Shown here: piece after piece, positions 27,955 to 36,635 of the stretch
Numbering within the stretch: the first letter of the stretch is position 1
How the letters are laid out: each line of letters starts with the position of its first letter
IMG/VR virus record: IMGVR_UViG_3300047445_000240
Coordinates: 1 to 43,218 of that record
Direction: 5' to 3' (one strand)
DNA length: 43,218 nucleotides
From: a virus
Translations under genes and position numbers: made by a program
Notes under the pieces: model-generated
What the model saw: only the letters and a program-made list of their open reading frames with translations
Databases searched by the model: none
Told to the model about the DNA's origin: nothing

Positions 27955-30900
27955 TCACACGTTGGCCGGGGTGGGTCTGCGAAAGAACGCCAGCCTGGAC
28001 TTGGTGACCGACTGCGAGGCGTTCTGATCGAGCGTGATCGAGCCCGGAGAGCCGTTGGCGCGGGCAGTGACCTTGGCCGTTTCCGGAGCGTAGGCGCGCA
28101 GCTCCGGCGGCGAGGCGAGATAATCCCCGACAGCGATGCTCGCCTGAATGGTCGAACCGACCCCGGCGCTCGTCGCGACGTTCGCGATCGTCCCGTTGCC
28201 GCTGGTGAAATCGCCGAACAAAGGGGTCGCGGGCGTGTAGTTCCGCGCATGCAGGAACGCGAAGCTGCCGAGCGTCGTGGAGATCGGAAAGAGGAAGCTC
28301 TTGACGCCGGCCACGATCTTGTAATTGTTCAGCGCCACCGCGTAGAGTGTGTCGGTCGCGTCGTCATAATACCGCACCGCGAAGACGGTGCCGGTCGTGC
28401 TTTCGAGCACCACGGACCCCGGACCGAATCCCTGAAGATCGGCGTTGAAGGGCTGGGTAGAGCCGACGAACACCAGCTTCAATTCGGTCGGATCGGCGCC
28501 GGGGAAGCTTACGGTGAAGGTCGGTTTGGACAGGATCAGCGGCCCCTCGTGCGGCACGGCCAGCTGCTCGAACGCAAGTCCATTCTTCGCACGCACCGTC
28601 TTGACCATTGCCGGAATGCCGGTGCTTCGGTCGCTGAAACGATAGCCGTCGACCGTAATGTAATTGCCGACCGGCGCGCCGCTATCGAGATCGCGCGCGA
28701 CGAATTTCAGTCGCTGGTCCTCGACCCGGTACTCGAGTCCCGGGAGGATCAGTCCGCCAGCCGTCGCGTTGTCGAACGCCGCGAGATACGGCGCAACCGT
28801 CCCGGGGCCGCGATCGTAATTATAGATCTGGCTGTTGATGAACTTGGTTCCCTCAATGAAACAGCCGAAGGCGCCATCGACATTGATGCGACAGTCCAGG
28901 AACACCGGCCCGCCGCCCGCGCCGACCGCGGCCGTCTCATTAACATTGGGCGAGCCATCCGGCACATTGTACAGCTGGCGAGGGGCTCGGCCGCGAGCGA
29001 TATGCACGCCAGAGAACGACCATTCGCAACCGATGAAAACAGGGCTGAACCCTGCCACGTACGCGGCGCTGCCGGTGATTTGGCCAAGGCGGAACTGCGC
29101 CTCCGCGTAACAGGCTGTGAAGACCAGCGGCTCGCCATAGGAGCTGTCGGTGCGGAACACGTCGACGCTCGCGCCGAAGCCGCAGCAATTGATGTGCCCC
29201 GCCTTGAAGCTGCCCGACTGAGCACCATGCGTGTTGCTGGTCAGCGCGCATTGCAGGATGCCGAAGTTGCACGACTGCACGTTGAGGTTGCGAAGCTGGT
29301 GATTGCCCGCGCTCAGGCCGAAGCTGCATTCGGTGAAATTGCACCGCTCGAACGAGGTGAAGTCGTCCTGAGATGCATCGGTGCAGGGCTTGATCGCCAC
29401 GCCGACATTGCCGCCCCGGAAGGTGCAATTGCGGAACGTCGCGAAGCTGCCGGAAAACGTGTTGTTGTAAGCGGATGTCTCCGGGTTCATCAGCCAGGCG
29501 GGACGGTACGGCTCGCGATAGGCAACGTACAACCCGCCGTCGACCCCATCCCATGCACCCAGATAGCGCCACTTGGTTCCATTATCGACGATGGCGTTGC
29601 CGGTTCCAGAAGGACCGGTGCCGCTTGCCGCCGACAGGCCGTCGACAAGGCATTTATAGACATTGCCGTTGGCGCGGACGCAGTTACCGGCGCCATAATT
29701 GACGCCATGGGTCCAGATGCCGGAGGTCGGCCGGCCGCCATCATATGCCCCGAGTGTGACGAGTGCATATGGGTTGTTCGTCCCGTCCTGCGAAGGGCGA
29801 AGAGAAGGATCGACCCAAGCCTGCGGGTCTAGGCTGTCATATCCCGCGACCGGCGCCGACGATGGATAGGCGATCGTCGTGTTGAGCAGGTGCTTCGGCA
29901 GCTTTCCGACAAACGCCACGCCATCCCATACGATGTCGCGGTCGCCGCTGACGTTCAGGATCGGGTCTTCATCCGTGTCGCAGAACAGCGTCGTTCCCGG
30001 GAAGGTTGCGCCGCCGGAATAGGCCTGGCCAGCACCCTCGAACACGCCGCCGACATAGCCGCTTTTGCCATACCCATGCTGCCAGCCACGCGAGCCGCGA
30101 TGGCCGCCGAGGTTGATGCGCCCCTTGCACCGCGCAATATAGATGCAATAGTCGAAGAACGCCTGCATGTTCGCCCAGACGTCGGTCCCCGACATGACGT
30201 TGTTGAAGTCCTGGCCACCGTCGCCGGGGGTGCCGAACATGCCAGACCACGGCTCGGGCTCCGCCAGCGTGAACCAGCGACCATTGGCGCTCTGCCGTCG
30301 CCAATATCGCTGAAATGCGGTCGCGGAGGCTTGAGCGGTCGCCAGCGGCGTGCCGGTCGCGACCGACCCCGCGATATATGCCTGCATCTGCGCGGTGTAC
30401 GTGGTCTGCTCGGGATCGAGTTTATACCGCGCCGAGGCGGTCCCGGTGCTCGAACCCGCCGCCAGTGTATCGGCGGTCTGCACCAAATCGGTGCCGATCG
30501 GGATGCTCAATCCTTCGAACGACGACCAAGGTCCGATCGCCATGACATTGGCGCCGGGATCGCCCTTGTCGCCCTTGAACATCGCGATCGTGAAATTCTT
30601 GAGCGCACCGAACGCGTCGAAGCCGAGTATCGTGTTCGCGCGTGCCGCGGCTGGCGGCAGCGTGGCGCCGTCTTCCCCCACCGGGAACAACAGCGCGCGC
30701 TTCGTTAGGTGGCCGAGCGCACCCCACAATTCCTGCAGAATGAGGATCGGGCGATCCAACCCGGATTCGAGCGTGTCGGCGCGGACGTTGTTGGGCTGCA
30801 CGTCGACCGGCTGGTCGACCGATGTCGACCGCACACGGTAGATCCACTTGCCGGTCGGATAGGCTGTCGCCGTGACGATCGACGCGGTGCCCGCGCCGTA

Positions 30901-31086
30901 ATCGCCGCTCAGGACATAATCGTCGCCGAGCGACAATGGCGTCAGTCCGGTGAGATCGACGATTGCCGAGCTGAGCAGATAGACGTTCAGATCGCTTGGC
31001 AGGATCATCGGGAAATCGACCGCGAACGTCGTGGTCGCGCCATTGCACGCCGTGATCGCGTCGATGCTCAAGGATGCAACCGTCAT
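27955..31086 (-). CDS. Tailspike / tail fibre with beta-helix
   Basis: A 1043-residue receptor-binding protein. The N-terminal 160 residues form the virion-attachment part (MTVASLSIDAITACNGATTT..., ending PPAAARANTILGFDAFG), as in T7-like tail fibres and many alphaproteobacterial phages. A short collagen-like KGDKGDPG follows (171-178). Residues about 280-750 show repeated Gly/Asn/Cys-rich turns (FRNCTFRGGNVGVAIKPC, FERCNFTECSFGLSAGN) typical of a pectate-lyase-like right-handed beta-helix, often a polysaccharide depolymerase. An operator-bearing promoter lies upstream (31200-31220). No reverse transcriptase or variable repeat is present. Confidence 0.85.
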   Translation of the reverse strand: MTVASLSIDAITACNGATTTFAVDFPMILPSDLNVYLLSSAIVDLTGLTPLSLGDDYVLSGDYGAGTASIVTATAYPTGKWIYRVRSTSVDQPVDVQPNNVRADTLESGLDRPILILQELWGALGHLTKRALLFPVGEDGATLPPAAARANTILGFDAFGALKNFTIAMFKGDKGDPGANVMAIGPWSSFEGLSIPIGTDLVQTADTLAAGSSTGTASARYKLDPEQTTYTAQMQAYIAGSVATGTPLATAQASATAFQRYWRRQSANGRWFTLAEPEPWSGMFGTPGDGGQDFNNVMSGTDVWANMQAFFDYCIYIARCKGRINLGGHRGSRGWQHGYGKSGYVGGVFEGAGQAYSGGATFPGTTLFCDTDEDPILNVSGDRDIVWDGVAFVGKLPKHLLNTTIAYPSSAPVAGYDSLDPQAWVDPSLRPSQDGTNNPYALVTLGAYDGGRPTSGIWTHGVNYGAGNCVRANGNVYKCLVDGLSAASGTGPSGTGNAIVDNGTKWRYLGAWDGVDGGLYVAYREPYRPAWLMNPETSAYNNTFSGSFATFRNCTFRGGNVGVAIKPCTDASQDDFTSFERCNFTECSFGLSAGNHQLRNLNVQSCNFGILQCALTSNTHGAQSGSFKAGHINCCGFGASVDVFRTDSSYGEPLVFTACYAEAQFRLGQITGSAAYVAGFSPVFIGCEWSFSGVHIARGRAPRQLYNVPDGSPNVNETAAVGAGGGPVFLDCRINVDGAFGCFIEGTKFINSQIYNYDRGPGTVAPYLAAFDNATAGGLILPGLEYRVEDQRLKFVARDLDSGAPVGNYITVDGYRFSDRSTGIPAMVKTVRAKNGLAFEQLAVPHEGPLILSKPTFTVSFPGADPTELKLVFVGSTQPFNADLQGFGPGSVVLESTTGTVFAVRYYDDATDTLYAVALNNYKIVAGVKSFLFPISTTLGSFAFLHARNYTPATPLFGDFTSGNGTIANVATSAGVGSTIQASIAVGDYLASPPELRAYAPETAKVTARANGSPGSITLDQNASQSVTKSRLAFFRRPTPANV

Positions 31087-31273
31087 GTCCCGCCCCCATC
31101 GTGACGCCTTGCGTCATGCGGGCAGCGAGCGGGGGCGAAGGCGCCGACTGCCTGATGGGCGGCACTCTTAGCCGATTGATGAAATCATCGGCAAGTAATT
31201 TCGCCATCCGCTAAATGTGATTTTGGCGAGGGCTCGTGCTATTTCTTGCGCTTCGCTATGCGAGGGGGCGACG
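31087..31273. promoter_or_regulatory. Divergent region with operator and leftward promoter
   Basis: This 187-base gap separates the leftward tailspike gene and the rightward membrane-protein gene. It holds an operator TTCGC-CATCC-GCTAA (31200-31214), the same one-base variant as at the capsid promoter, and a lone half-site TTAGC at 31168. On the minus strand ATCACA (31220-31215) and a -10 near ATTACT flank the operator, as in the other promoters. No convincing rightward promoter is visible for the membrane-protein gene, but the palindrome could serve both directions. Confidence 0.5.
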
Positions 31274-31462
31274 TTGAACGAGGTTGAGCCGGCAAACGAC
31301 TTGTCGAGTTTCTACGACACTAACGACCTCTCAGCCCTGCCGACCGCCACGGCGAGCGACGTACCGCGGCCGGCGAGCATCATGCCTGCGATCATCGCCA
31401 GCGCTGCCGTGCTGCTGACCCTGGCTCTGTTCGTGGCCGTCTATCTGCGCCGCGGCCGCTAG
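31274..31462 (+). CDS. Membrane protein sharing a peptide with the virion transglycosylase
   Basis: A 62-residue protein on the opposite strand to all surrounding genes. The TTG start at 31274 has GAGGGGG about 5 bases upstream; a longer reading to ATG 31217 is possible. Residues 13-26, FYDTNDLSALPTAT, match FYDTSDLSALPTAT near the start of the transglycosylase (33960-36635), while the DNA differs at many synonymous positions. A single membrane helix (about 35-57) ends in RRGR, suggesting N-terminus out. Its stop shares the palindrome CTAG with the neighbouring stop. Possible lysogenic conversion or exclusion gene. Confidence 0.65.
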   Translation: MNEVEPANDLSSFYDTNDLSALPTATASDVPRPASIMPAIIASAAVLLTLALFVAVYLRRGR

Positions 31463-33963
31463 GGCACCCTGTTCTCGGCCCCCAACGCATTCGACGGATT
31501 CGGCGCGCGGGTTGGCGTCGGGTTGCCCGGCTCCCACCACATGCCTTGCCCGTTCTGCGCCGCCCACTGCCGCACGCGCTCCTCGCGCATCGCATAATCG
31601 GGGTCGATCTCGTGCGCGAGCTGGTCCATCACCATGTGCTCGAACGCGGCGCGCCAATACCAGAGGTTGGTGCCCGGCGTGTAGCGCTTGCCCAGCTTGA
31701 CGATCGCCGCGCCGGGATTGCCCGGACGAACATCGCCGCTCGGGCTGGTGTGCGGCAGCGAACTGGTGACCGCGCTTTTCACGTCGCTGGCGACGCTGAC
31801 CATCGGCCCGCCGAAAAACTCGCCGATGCTGCCGATCCGGCTATCGGTCGCGGAATTGAGCAGGTCGCCGATGATGCCGATCCCGCCGCCTTGCAGTGCC
31901 GCCTTCTCCCAATAGTCCTTGGTGTCCATCGGCACCAGGTCGCGGCCCTTGGCCAATTCGCGCAGCTGGATCGTCAGCGCGCCGAACATCGTCATGCCGA
32001 TGAAGAACCGCGCGGTATAGGCCATCTTGTTCGACAGGCTCGGCAACAACGCGATCTGCTGTGCCTGTTGCATCATCAGGCCGACCGAGAAGGAGCGGAA
32101 CTGCACCGAATTGGTCAGCACCTCGCGCGACCACGTGCCGGGCCGCGCTCCGCCGGTGAACAGCGCGCGCGTCGTCGCCGTCGCCTCGGGCACCGCCATG
32201 GCCGTCGTGCGCAGGACAAGGTCCATCAGCCGTTCGCCGGCCTCGCGATCGATCGCGCGGACATTGGGCGGGGATACGAACGCCGCACCGCGCGCCGTTT
32301 CCGGCTCGGCCTTGCGGATGCTGTCCCACATCGCGGACGTGATCCCGGTTTCTTCCATCTTGCCGCGCAAATTCTTGTCGAGCGCATCGAACGCGACCCC
32401 GCGATTGGCGCCCAGCTCGCCCAGGAAGTCGACCCCCAACGCGCGCTGCCCGCCCTCGGTCAGGGCGTTCAGGCCCGACAGGCGCAGCACGTCGTCGGCG
32501 ACGACCGCCGTCCATCCCGGCCGGTCGGCGATCGATCCGAAATAGCGCGATGCCGCAAGCAGGGTATGGCTGGCGTTGCGCGCGCCCAGTTCGAGCCGCA
32601 CCGCCAGCTCGCGATCGGCTGCCGATGCCGGATTGAGCTGGCGGAGATAGCTCATCATGACCTTGCTGGTCGGCAGACCGGCCATCCGCCGCGCCATGAC
32701 TTGCGTATAGGTGTCGCTGATCGCTGAAAGTGGCGCCGAGCCGAGCATCGACGCCGTGATCAGGTTGCGCGTGCCCTGCAGCGTCTTGGTCACCGCGACG
32801 GGCGGTCCCGCCAGCCAGCTTTCCGGCTCGACCGGCGTGTTGAGGTCGCCGCGCTTGTACCGCCACAATTGCTCGGTCGCCCAGCGCTCGCCGCTCGTGC
32901 CCGATGCCGCGCGCGATATCTTGGTATCGGCCTGGGCGTCGCCGCGATCGGCGTGATCGAGCAGGTAGCGCATCGTGGCATCGGGGTTGGGGCCGAGTCG
33001 CTCCATCGTCGCGCTATCGTCCGCCATGCCGCGAATATGATGCATCACGACACTGAACGGGTCGCCGTCGCCGAGCTTGTCGTGCACGCGCAGCCAGGCA
33101 TCGGCGTCCTTGAAGTGCAGGAATCGCGTTTCGGCGCGCTGGTTGGCCAGCATGCCGCCGGCACTGAACGCCCCGCTCGCTTCGCCGGTCAGTCCCCCGG
33201 TGCGGATATTCTCGTAGGTCGCGCGCATCGCCTCTTCGAGCCGCTCGGCCGTCAGCTCGCCGCCGCTGATCGGATCGCGCATCCGCGAAACGTCCAGCTC
33301 CGGCAGCATGACGGCGCGGAACGCTTCATAGCCGGCCTCGCCGCGGCCAAGCGCGCGAACCTTGGTGGTGCTCCACCGGTGCGGGAAATAATTGTCGAGC
33401 TTGCCGATCGCGCCGCCCGCCGCGTTGAAGCGCAGGCGCATATCCTCGAACACGTCGCGCACCGCGCCCGCGAACGTCGCCGCGCGCGGGTTGCCGGTAC
33501 TGTCGCCGTGCATCTCGCGCACGAAATCGAGCAGCCCGGCCTTGTCGCTTGCGCTGCCGACGAAGTTGCGGCGATGGCGCTGGATGAAGTCGCTGATCCG
33601 GGCATGCGCCTGGAATTCGATCTGCTCGGTTCGGCGCGTGATATTCTCGTACGGCGCGCGCAGATCGTCGTCGAGCATCGCCCGGATCGCACCATAGGTC
33701 GACTTGCCTTTGTAACGGCCTAGGTCGCTCAACGCTCGCTCGCGCGCGGCGATCGACAGCAGGGTCTGGCGTTCCTTCAATGCCGCTTCGGCCGCCAGCT
33801 GCGCGAGCGTCGCTTCGCTGGCCTGGGCCGACGCCGCCGCCGGGGCCATGCTCATACGGTAATGGCGTTCGAGCTGGTCGAACAGCTTCGCCATCCGTTT
33901 CGCGCGCGCCTTGTCGATCTCGCCACGCTCGACCATGCCCGGAATGCAGTTCTTCAGGCTCAT
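31459..33963 (-). CDS. Large internal virion (ejection) protein
   Basis: An 834-residue protein, last of the block of internal virion genes and overlapping the transglycosylase gene by ATGA. It is mostly helical: N-terminal coiled coil (DQLERHYRMSMAP, AALKERQTLLSIAARER), then long helices throughout, with FQAHARISDFIQRHRRNFVG near residue 118. It contains a hydrophobic stretch in the C-terminal third (ARFFIGMTMFGALTIQL). By position it corresponds to the last large ejection protein of T7/BPP-1-like phages, which helps build the DNA channel across the envelope. Confidence 0.75.
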   Translation of the reverse strand: MSLKNCIPGMVERGEIDKARAKRMAKLFDQLERHYRMSMAPAAASAQASEATLAQLAAEAALKERQTLLSIAARERALSDLGRYKGKSTYGAIRAMLDDDLRAPYENITRRTEQIEFQAHARISDFIQRHRRNFVGSASDKAGLLDFVREMHGDSTGNPRAATFAGAVRDVFEDMRLRFNAAGGAIGKLDNYFPHRWSTTKVRALGRGEAGYEAFRAVMLPELDVSRMRDPISGGELTAERLEEAMRATYENIRTGGLTGEASGAFSAGGMLANQRAETRFLHFKDADAWLRVHDKLGDGDPFSVVMHHIRGMADDSATMERLGPNPDATMRYLLDHADRGDAQADTKISRAASGTSGERWATEQLWRYKRGDLNTPVEPESWLAGPPVAVTKTLQGTRNLITASMLGSAPLSAISDTYTQVMARRMAGLPTSKVMMSYLRQLNPASAADRELAVRLELGARNASHTLLAASRYFGSIADRPGWTAVVADDVLRLSGLNALTEGGQRALGVDFLGELGANRGVAFDALDKNLRGKMEETGITSAMWDSIRKAEPETARGAAFVSPPNVRAIDREAGERLMDLVLRTTAMAVPEATATTRALFTGGARPGTWSREVLTNSVQFRSFSVGLMMQQAQQIALLPSLSNKMAYTARFFIGMTMFGALTIQLRELAKGRDLVPMDTKDYWEKAALQGGGIGIIGDLLNSATDSRIGSIGEFFGGPMVSVASDVKSAVTSSLPHTSPSGDVRPGNPGAAIVKLGKRYTPGTNLWYWRAAFEHMVMDQLAHEIDPDYAMREERVRQWAAQNGQGMWWEPGNPTPTRAPNPSNALGAENRVP

Positions 33964-36635
33964 GCGCCACCTCCCGGCACCATGCAGCGGCGCGCTGCCT
34001 CGATCGCGGCCTTGTCGCCGTCGATATCGTCCAGCACCTCGCGGATCGTCCGCGCCGGCGCCTCATCGGTCGCGGGTGAAAACAGCGCATCCGGCTCCTG
34101 TTCGAGCCGCATGTCGACGTCGTGGCGGATACTCTCGATCGTGCGTTCGGCGCCGTTGCCCTGATGCGCCTCGTCGAACGCGCTCAGACCGGCCGGTTCG
34201 CGTCCAGAAGCGCTTTCCAGCGCAAGCTCTGTGTCGCCGAGTCCCGGATGGGCTGGCTCAGCGTCGAGTCCTGCTCCGCTTTCGTCAGCAGGTCCGCGCG
34301 AAACCCCGTGCGCTTGTTCGTCCCCGAAGCCGGGGAGATAGTCGATTGTGTACTCATAGGGTTTCCCTCCGTCCTGTGCCGCGCGGGCCAGCGTCGCGTC
34401 GTGGCGGGCATAGACCGCCTGCTCGAAGGCGTCCCACGGCTCGCTTCCATCCGTGATCCGCGCCAGCACGTCGTCGAACAATTCCGGCTCGGCCTGGCGG
34501 TCGATGCCCAGCCCCTCGGCCGTGCGCTCGGCATAGCCGGTATCCTCGGCCAGCTGGCGCACCCGCGCGCGCTCGACCATATTGGCCTGGTCCGCCAGCG
34601 GATAGATCTTCTCGCGGCCATTGACCGCGCGCTCCAGCATATCGAGGACATCCGCCGTGGTCGGGCGGTCCGCGAAATAGCCGGCTTCGTGCAACAGCTC
34701 GCCCGCCGTATCGATCGACATGCCGCTTTTGCGCACGAGCCGTCCCGATCCATAGGCGAAGGCCTGCCCCATGTCGCGCCCGCCCTGGCCGCTCCGCGCC
34801 AGCGCGTGGCCCTCATTGTCGGCAACACCGCCGCGATCGGCGAGGAACTCGACCACGTCGCTCGGCTGGGTGCGTACCGGGAGCGACCGCGCGCCGCGGC
34901 GCGGCGCCGGGGCGAGGTCAGGCAACATCGGTTGGTCGATCGTCGACGGCGCCGAAGATTCCCAAGGCGTCAGCGCGGCCTCGTTATCGCCAGCGCGGGC
35001 CTCATTGCGTGCCATCTCCGCGAAATCCGGCGTGTCGGGCGCATCGACCGCTGCGTTCTTCCGCGCGACGACGGCGCGGGTTGCTTCGTCCGCGTCGACC
35101 TGGGCCTGTGCCGTCCGCCAATCATCGTCGGTCGCGAAGCTGCTTCGATCGAGCACCGGCCCGGCATTGCCGCCGCTGCCGCCCATCTTGCGGTCCGCCC
35201 AGTCGACCAGCTCGCCGACCGTCGTGATGCGGTTTTTGGCGTTGGCGCCGAACAAGGCCGGATTGGCCTTGATCGATCCCGCGCGCATCACCGTTTCGAT
35301 CGGGGCATCGCGTGACGCGCTGAGCAGCTTGATGCCGTCTTCCTGCCCCGCGAAATGGAGCAGGTAGAGGTTGCCTGCCGTCTGGCGGATCCCGCTGCGC
35401 GCCAGCGCGTTCGAATTCTCGCGCAACAGATCGTCGACCAGCGTTTCCTGCGTCCCGCCGTCCGCGCGCTTGGCATAGATATCGGCATCGGTCAGGCCAC
35501 CGCGTCCGTAGCGCTGCAGATAGAGCCGCTTCCAGGTGCCCTTGGTGAATTGATAGCGGCCATAGGCTGACGACGTCGTCGCGCCTGCGGCATCGTTTCC
35601 GCCGGACTCCGCCGATCGGATCAGGCTCTTCACCTGCTCGCGTGGCGCCATCGCCGGATTGACCGATGGCACGTCGGCCGTCGCCGCGACCGGCATGTCC
35701 GGCAGGCTTCCCACCGGCGCGCCCAGCTCGGCCGCTTTCAGTGTCGCCTGCATCCGCGCGTAATGGGCGTCGCTGCCGGCGCCGGGACCAAAGGGATTGG
35801 CGGCATCGATCGTCGCGTCGCGCGCCGCCATGTCCGTCGCACCGCGTTCGGCTTCGGTCATGCTGGCAACGGGGACACGAGCGCGGAACGCTGATCCGAT
35901 CCCTTCGACCGTGCCCTGCACGCCAGCGCCGATCAGACCGGCTACGCCGATATTGGTGGCCATTTCGCCGGCCGTCATCGTCTGGCCCAGCTCGGCACGA
36001 TTGGCGGCGATCTGCGGCTGAAGCGCGGCGGTGACGCCCATGTTCACCGCGCCCTCGCTCAGGATCCGTCCAACCACGGTACGGCCACCCAAACCGCCAG
36101 CGAACAGGCCCGCCGTCGTGGTCGGCGCGTCACCGGCCAGCACGGGGGCGATGCCTTGTTCATAGGCCCCGCCCAGGAATCCGACCGTGCCTTGCCAAAA
36201 GCCTCGGCTGCGGCTCATCGTCTCTTGGGCTTTGGCGATGGCGACCTTGTCGCGGTCGAGCGCCTTGGCGTAGAGATCGTCGCGGTCCTTGCCCGCCACA
36301 TCGAGCATGAAGCCGGGATCGGTCTTTCGCGCGTCGTTGATCATGTACCAGACGCGCTTTTCGGCCAGGTCCGTGTCCAGTTCGATCGACGGGTTATAGA
36401 GCTTCTGAAACCACCATTTGCCGTCGTTCAGCTTCTCGACGATCGGCGCGTACATCCGGTCGAGGCGCTGGCGCTGGGTATCTTCGCGATCGCCCGACGC
36501 GGCAACGCGCGACGCCGCCCATATATCGCTGGTCGTGGCCGGCTGGTCGGCAACCGTGGCGGTCGGCAGCGCCGACAAGTCGCTCGTGTCGTAAAAGTCG
36601 CTGATCGAGCGGGCCTGCCCGCCGGGTCCGCTCAT
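33960..36635 (-). CDS. Internal virion protein with lytic transglycosylase
   Basis: An 891-residue protein. The start ATG at 36635 overlaps the upstream stop by ATGA. The N-terminus contains FYDTSDLSALPTAT (residues 14-27), the peptide shared with the lone membrane protein at 31274-31462. The lytic transglycosylase domain (about 335-470) has the SAESGG motif with catalytic E343 and AYGRYQF; it cuts a local hole in peptidoglycan during DNA ejection, as in T7 gp16. The C-terminal half is helical and disordered in parts. It is flanked by other internal virion genes. Confidence 0.85.
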   Translation of the reverse strand: MSGPGGQARSISDFYDTSDLSALPTATVADQPATTSDIWAASRVAASGDREDTQRQRLDRMYAPIVEKLNDGKWWFQKLYNPSIELDTDLAEKRVWYMINDARKTDPGFMLDVAGKDRDDLYAKALDRDKVAIAKAQETMSRSRGFWQGTVGFLGGAYEQGIAPVLAGDAPTTTAGLFAGGLGGRTVVGRILSEGAVNMGVTAALQPQIAANRAELGQTMTAGEMATNIGVAGLIGAGVQGTVEGIGSAFRARVPVASMTEAERGATDMAARDATIDAANPFGPGAGSDAHYARMQATLKAAELGAPVGSLPDMPVAATADVPSVNPAMAPREQVKSLIRSAESGGNDAAGATTSSAYGRYQFTKGTWKRLYLQRYGRGGLTDADIYAKRADGGTQETLVDDLLRENSNALARSGIRQTAGNLYLLHFAGQEDGIKLLSASRDAPIETVMRAGSIKANPALFGANAKNRITTVGELVDWADRKMGGSGGNAGPVLDRSSFATDDDWRTAQAQVDADEATRAVVARKNAAVDAPDTPDFAEMARNEARAGDNEAALTPWESSAPSTIDQPMLPDLAPAPRRGARSLPVRTQPSDVVEFLADRGGVADNEGHALARSGQGGRDMGQAFAYGSGRLVRKSGMSIDTAGELLHEAGYFADRPTTADVLDMLERAVNGREKIYPLADQANMVERARVRQLAEDTGYAERTAEGLGIDRQAEPELFDDVLARITDGSEPWDAFEQAVYARHDATLARAAQDGGKPYEYTIDYLPGFGDEQAHGVSRGPADESGAGLDAEPAHPGLGDTELALESASGREPAGLSAFDEAHQGNGAERTIESIRHDVDMRLEQEPDALFSPATDEAPARTIREVLDDIDGDKAAIEAARRCMVPGGGA

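Noticed and set aside
27736-29832. A 698-codon plus-strand frame opposite the tailspike
   Set aside because: Antisense shadow of a clear beta-helix tailspike; no ribosome site and no recognisable domain.
26713-31086. A diversity-generating retroelement like that of phage BPP-1
   Set aside because: No reverse transcriptase gene and no adenine-variable repeat pair were seen near the tailspike, although head and tail order resembles BPP-1.
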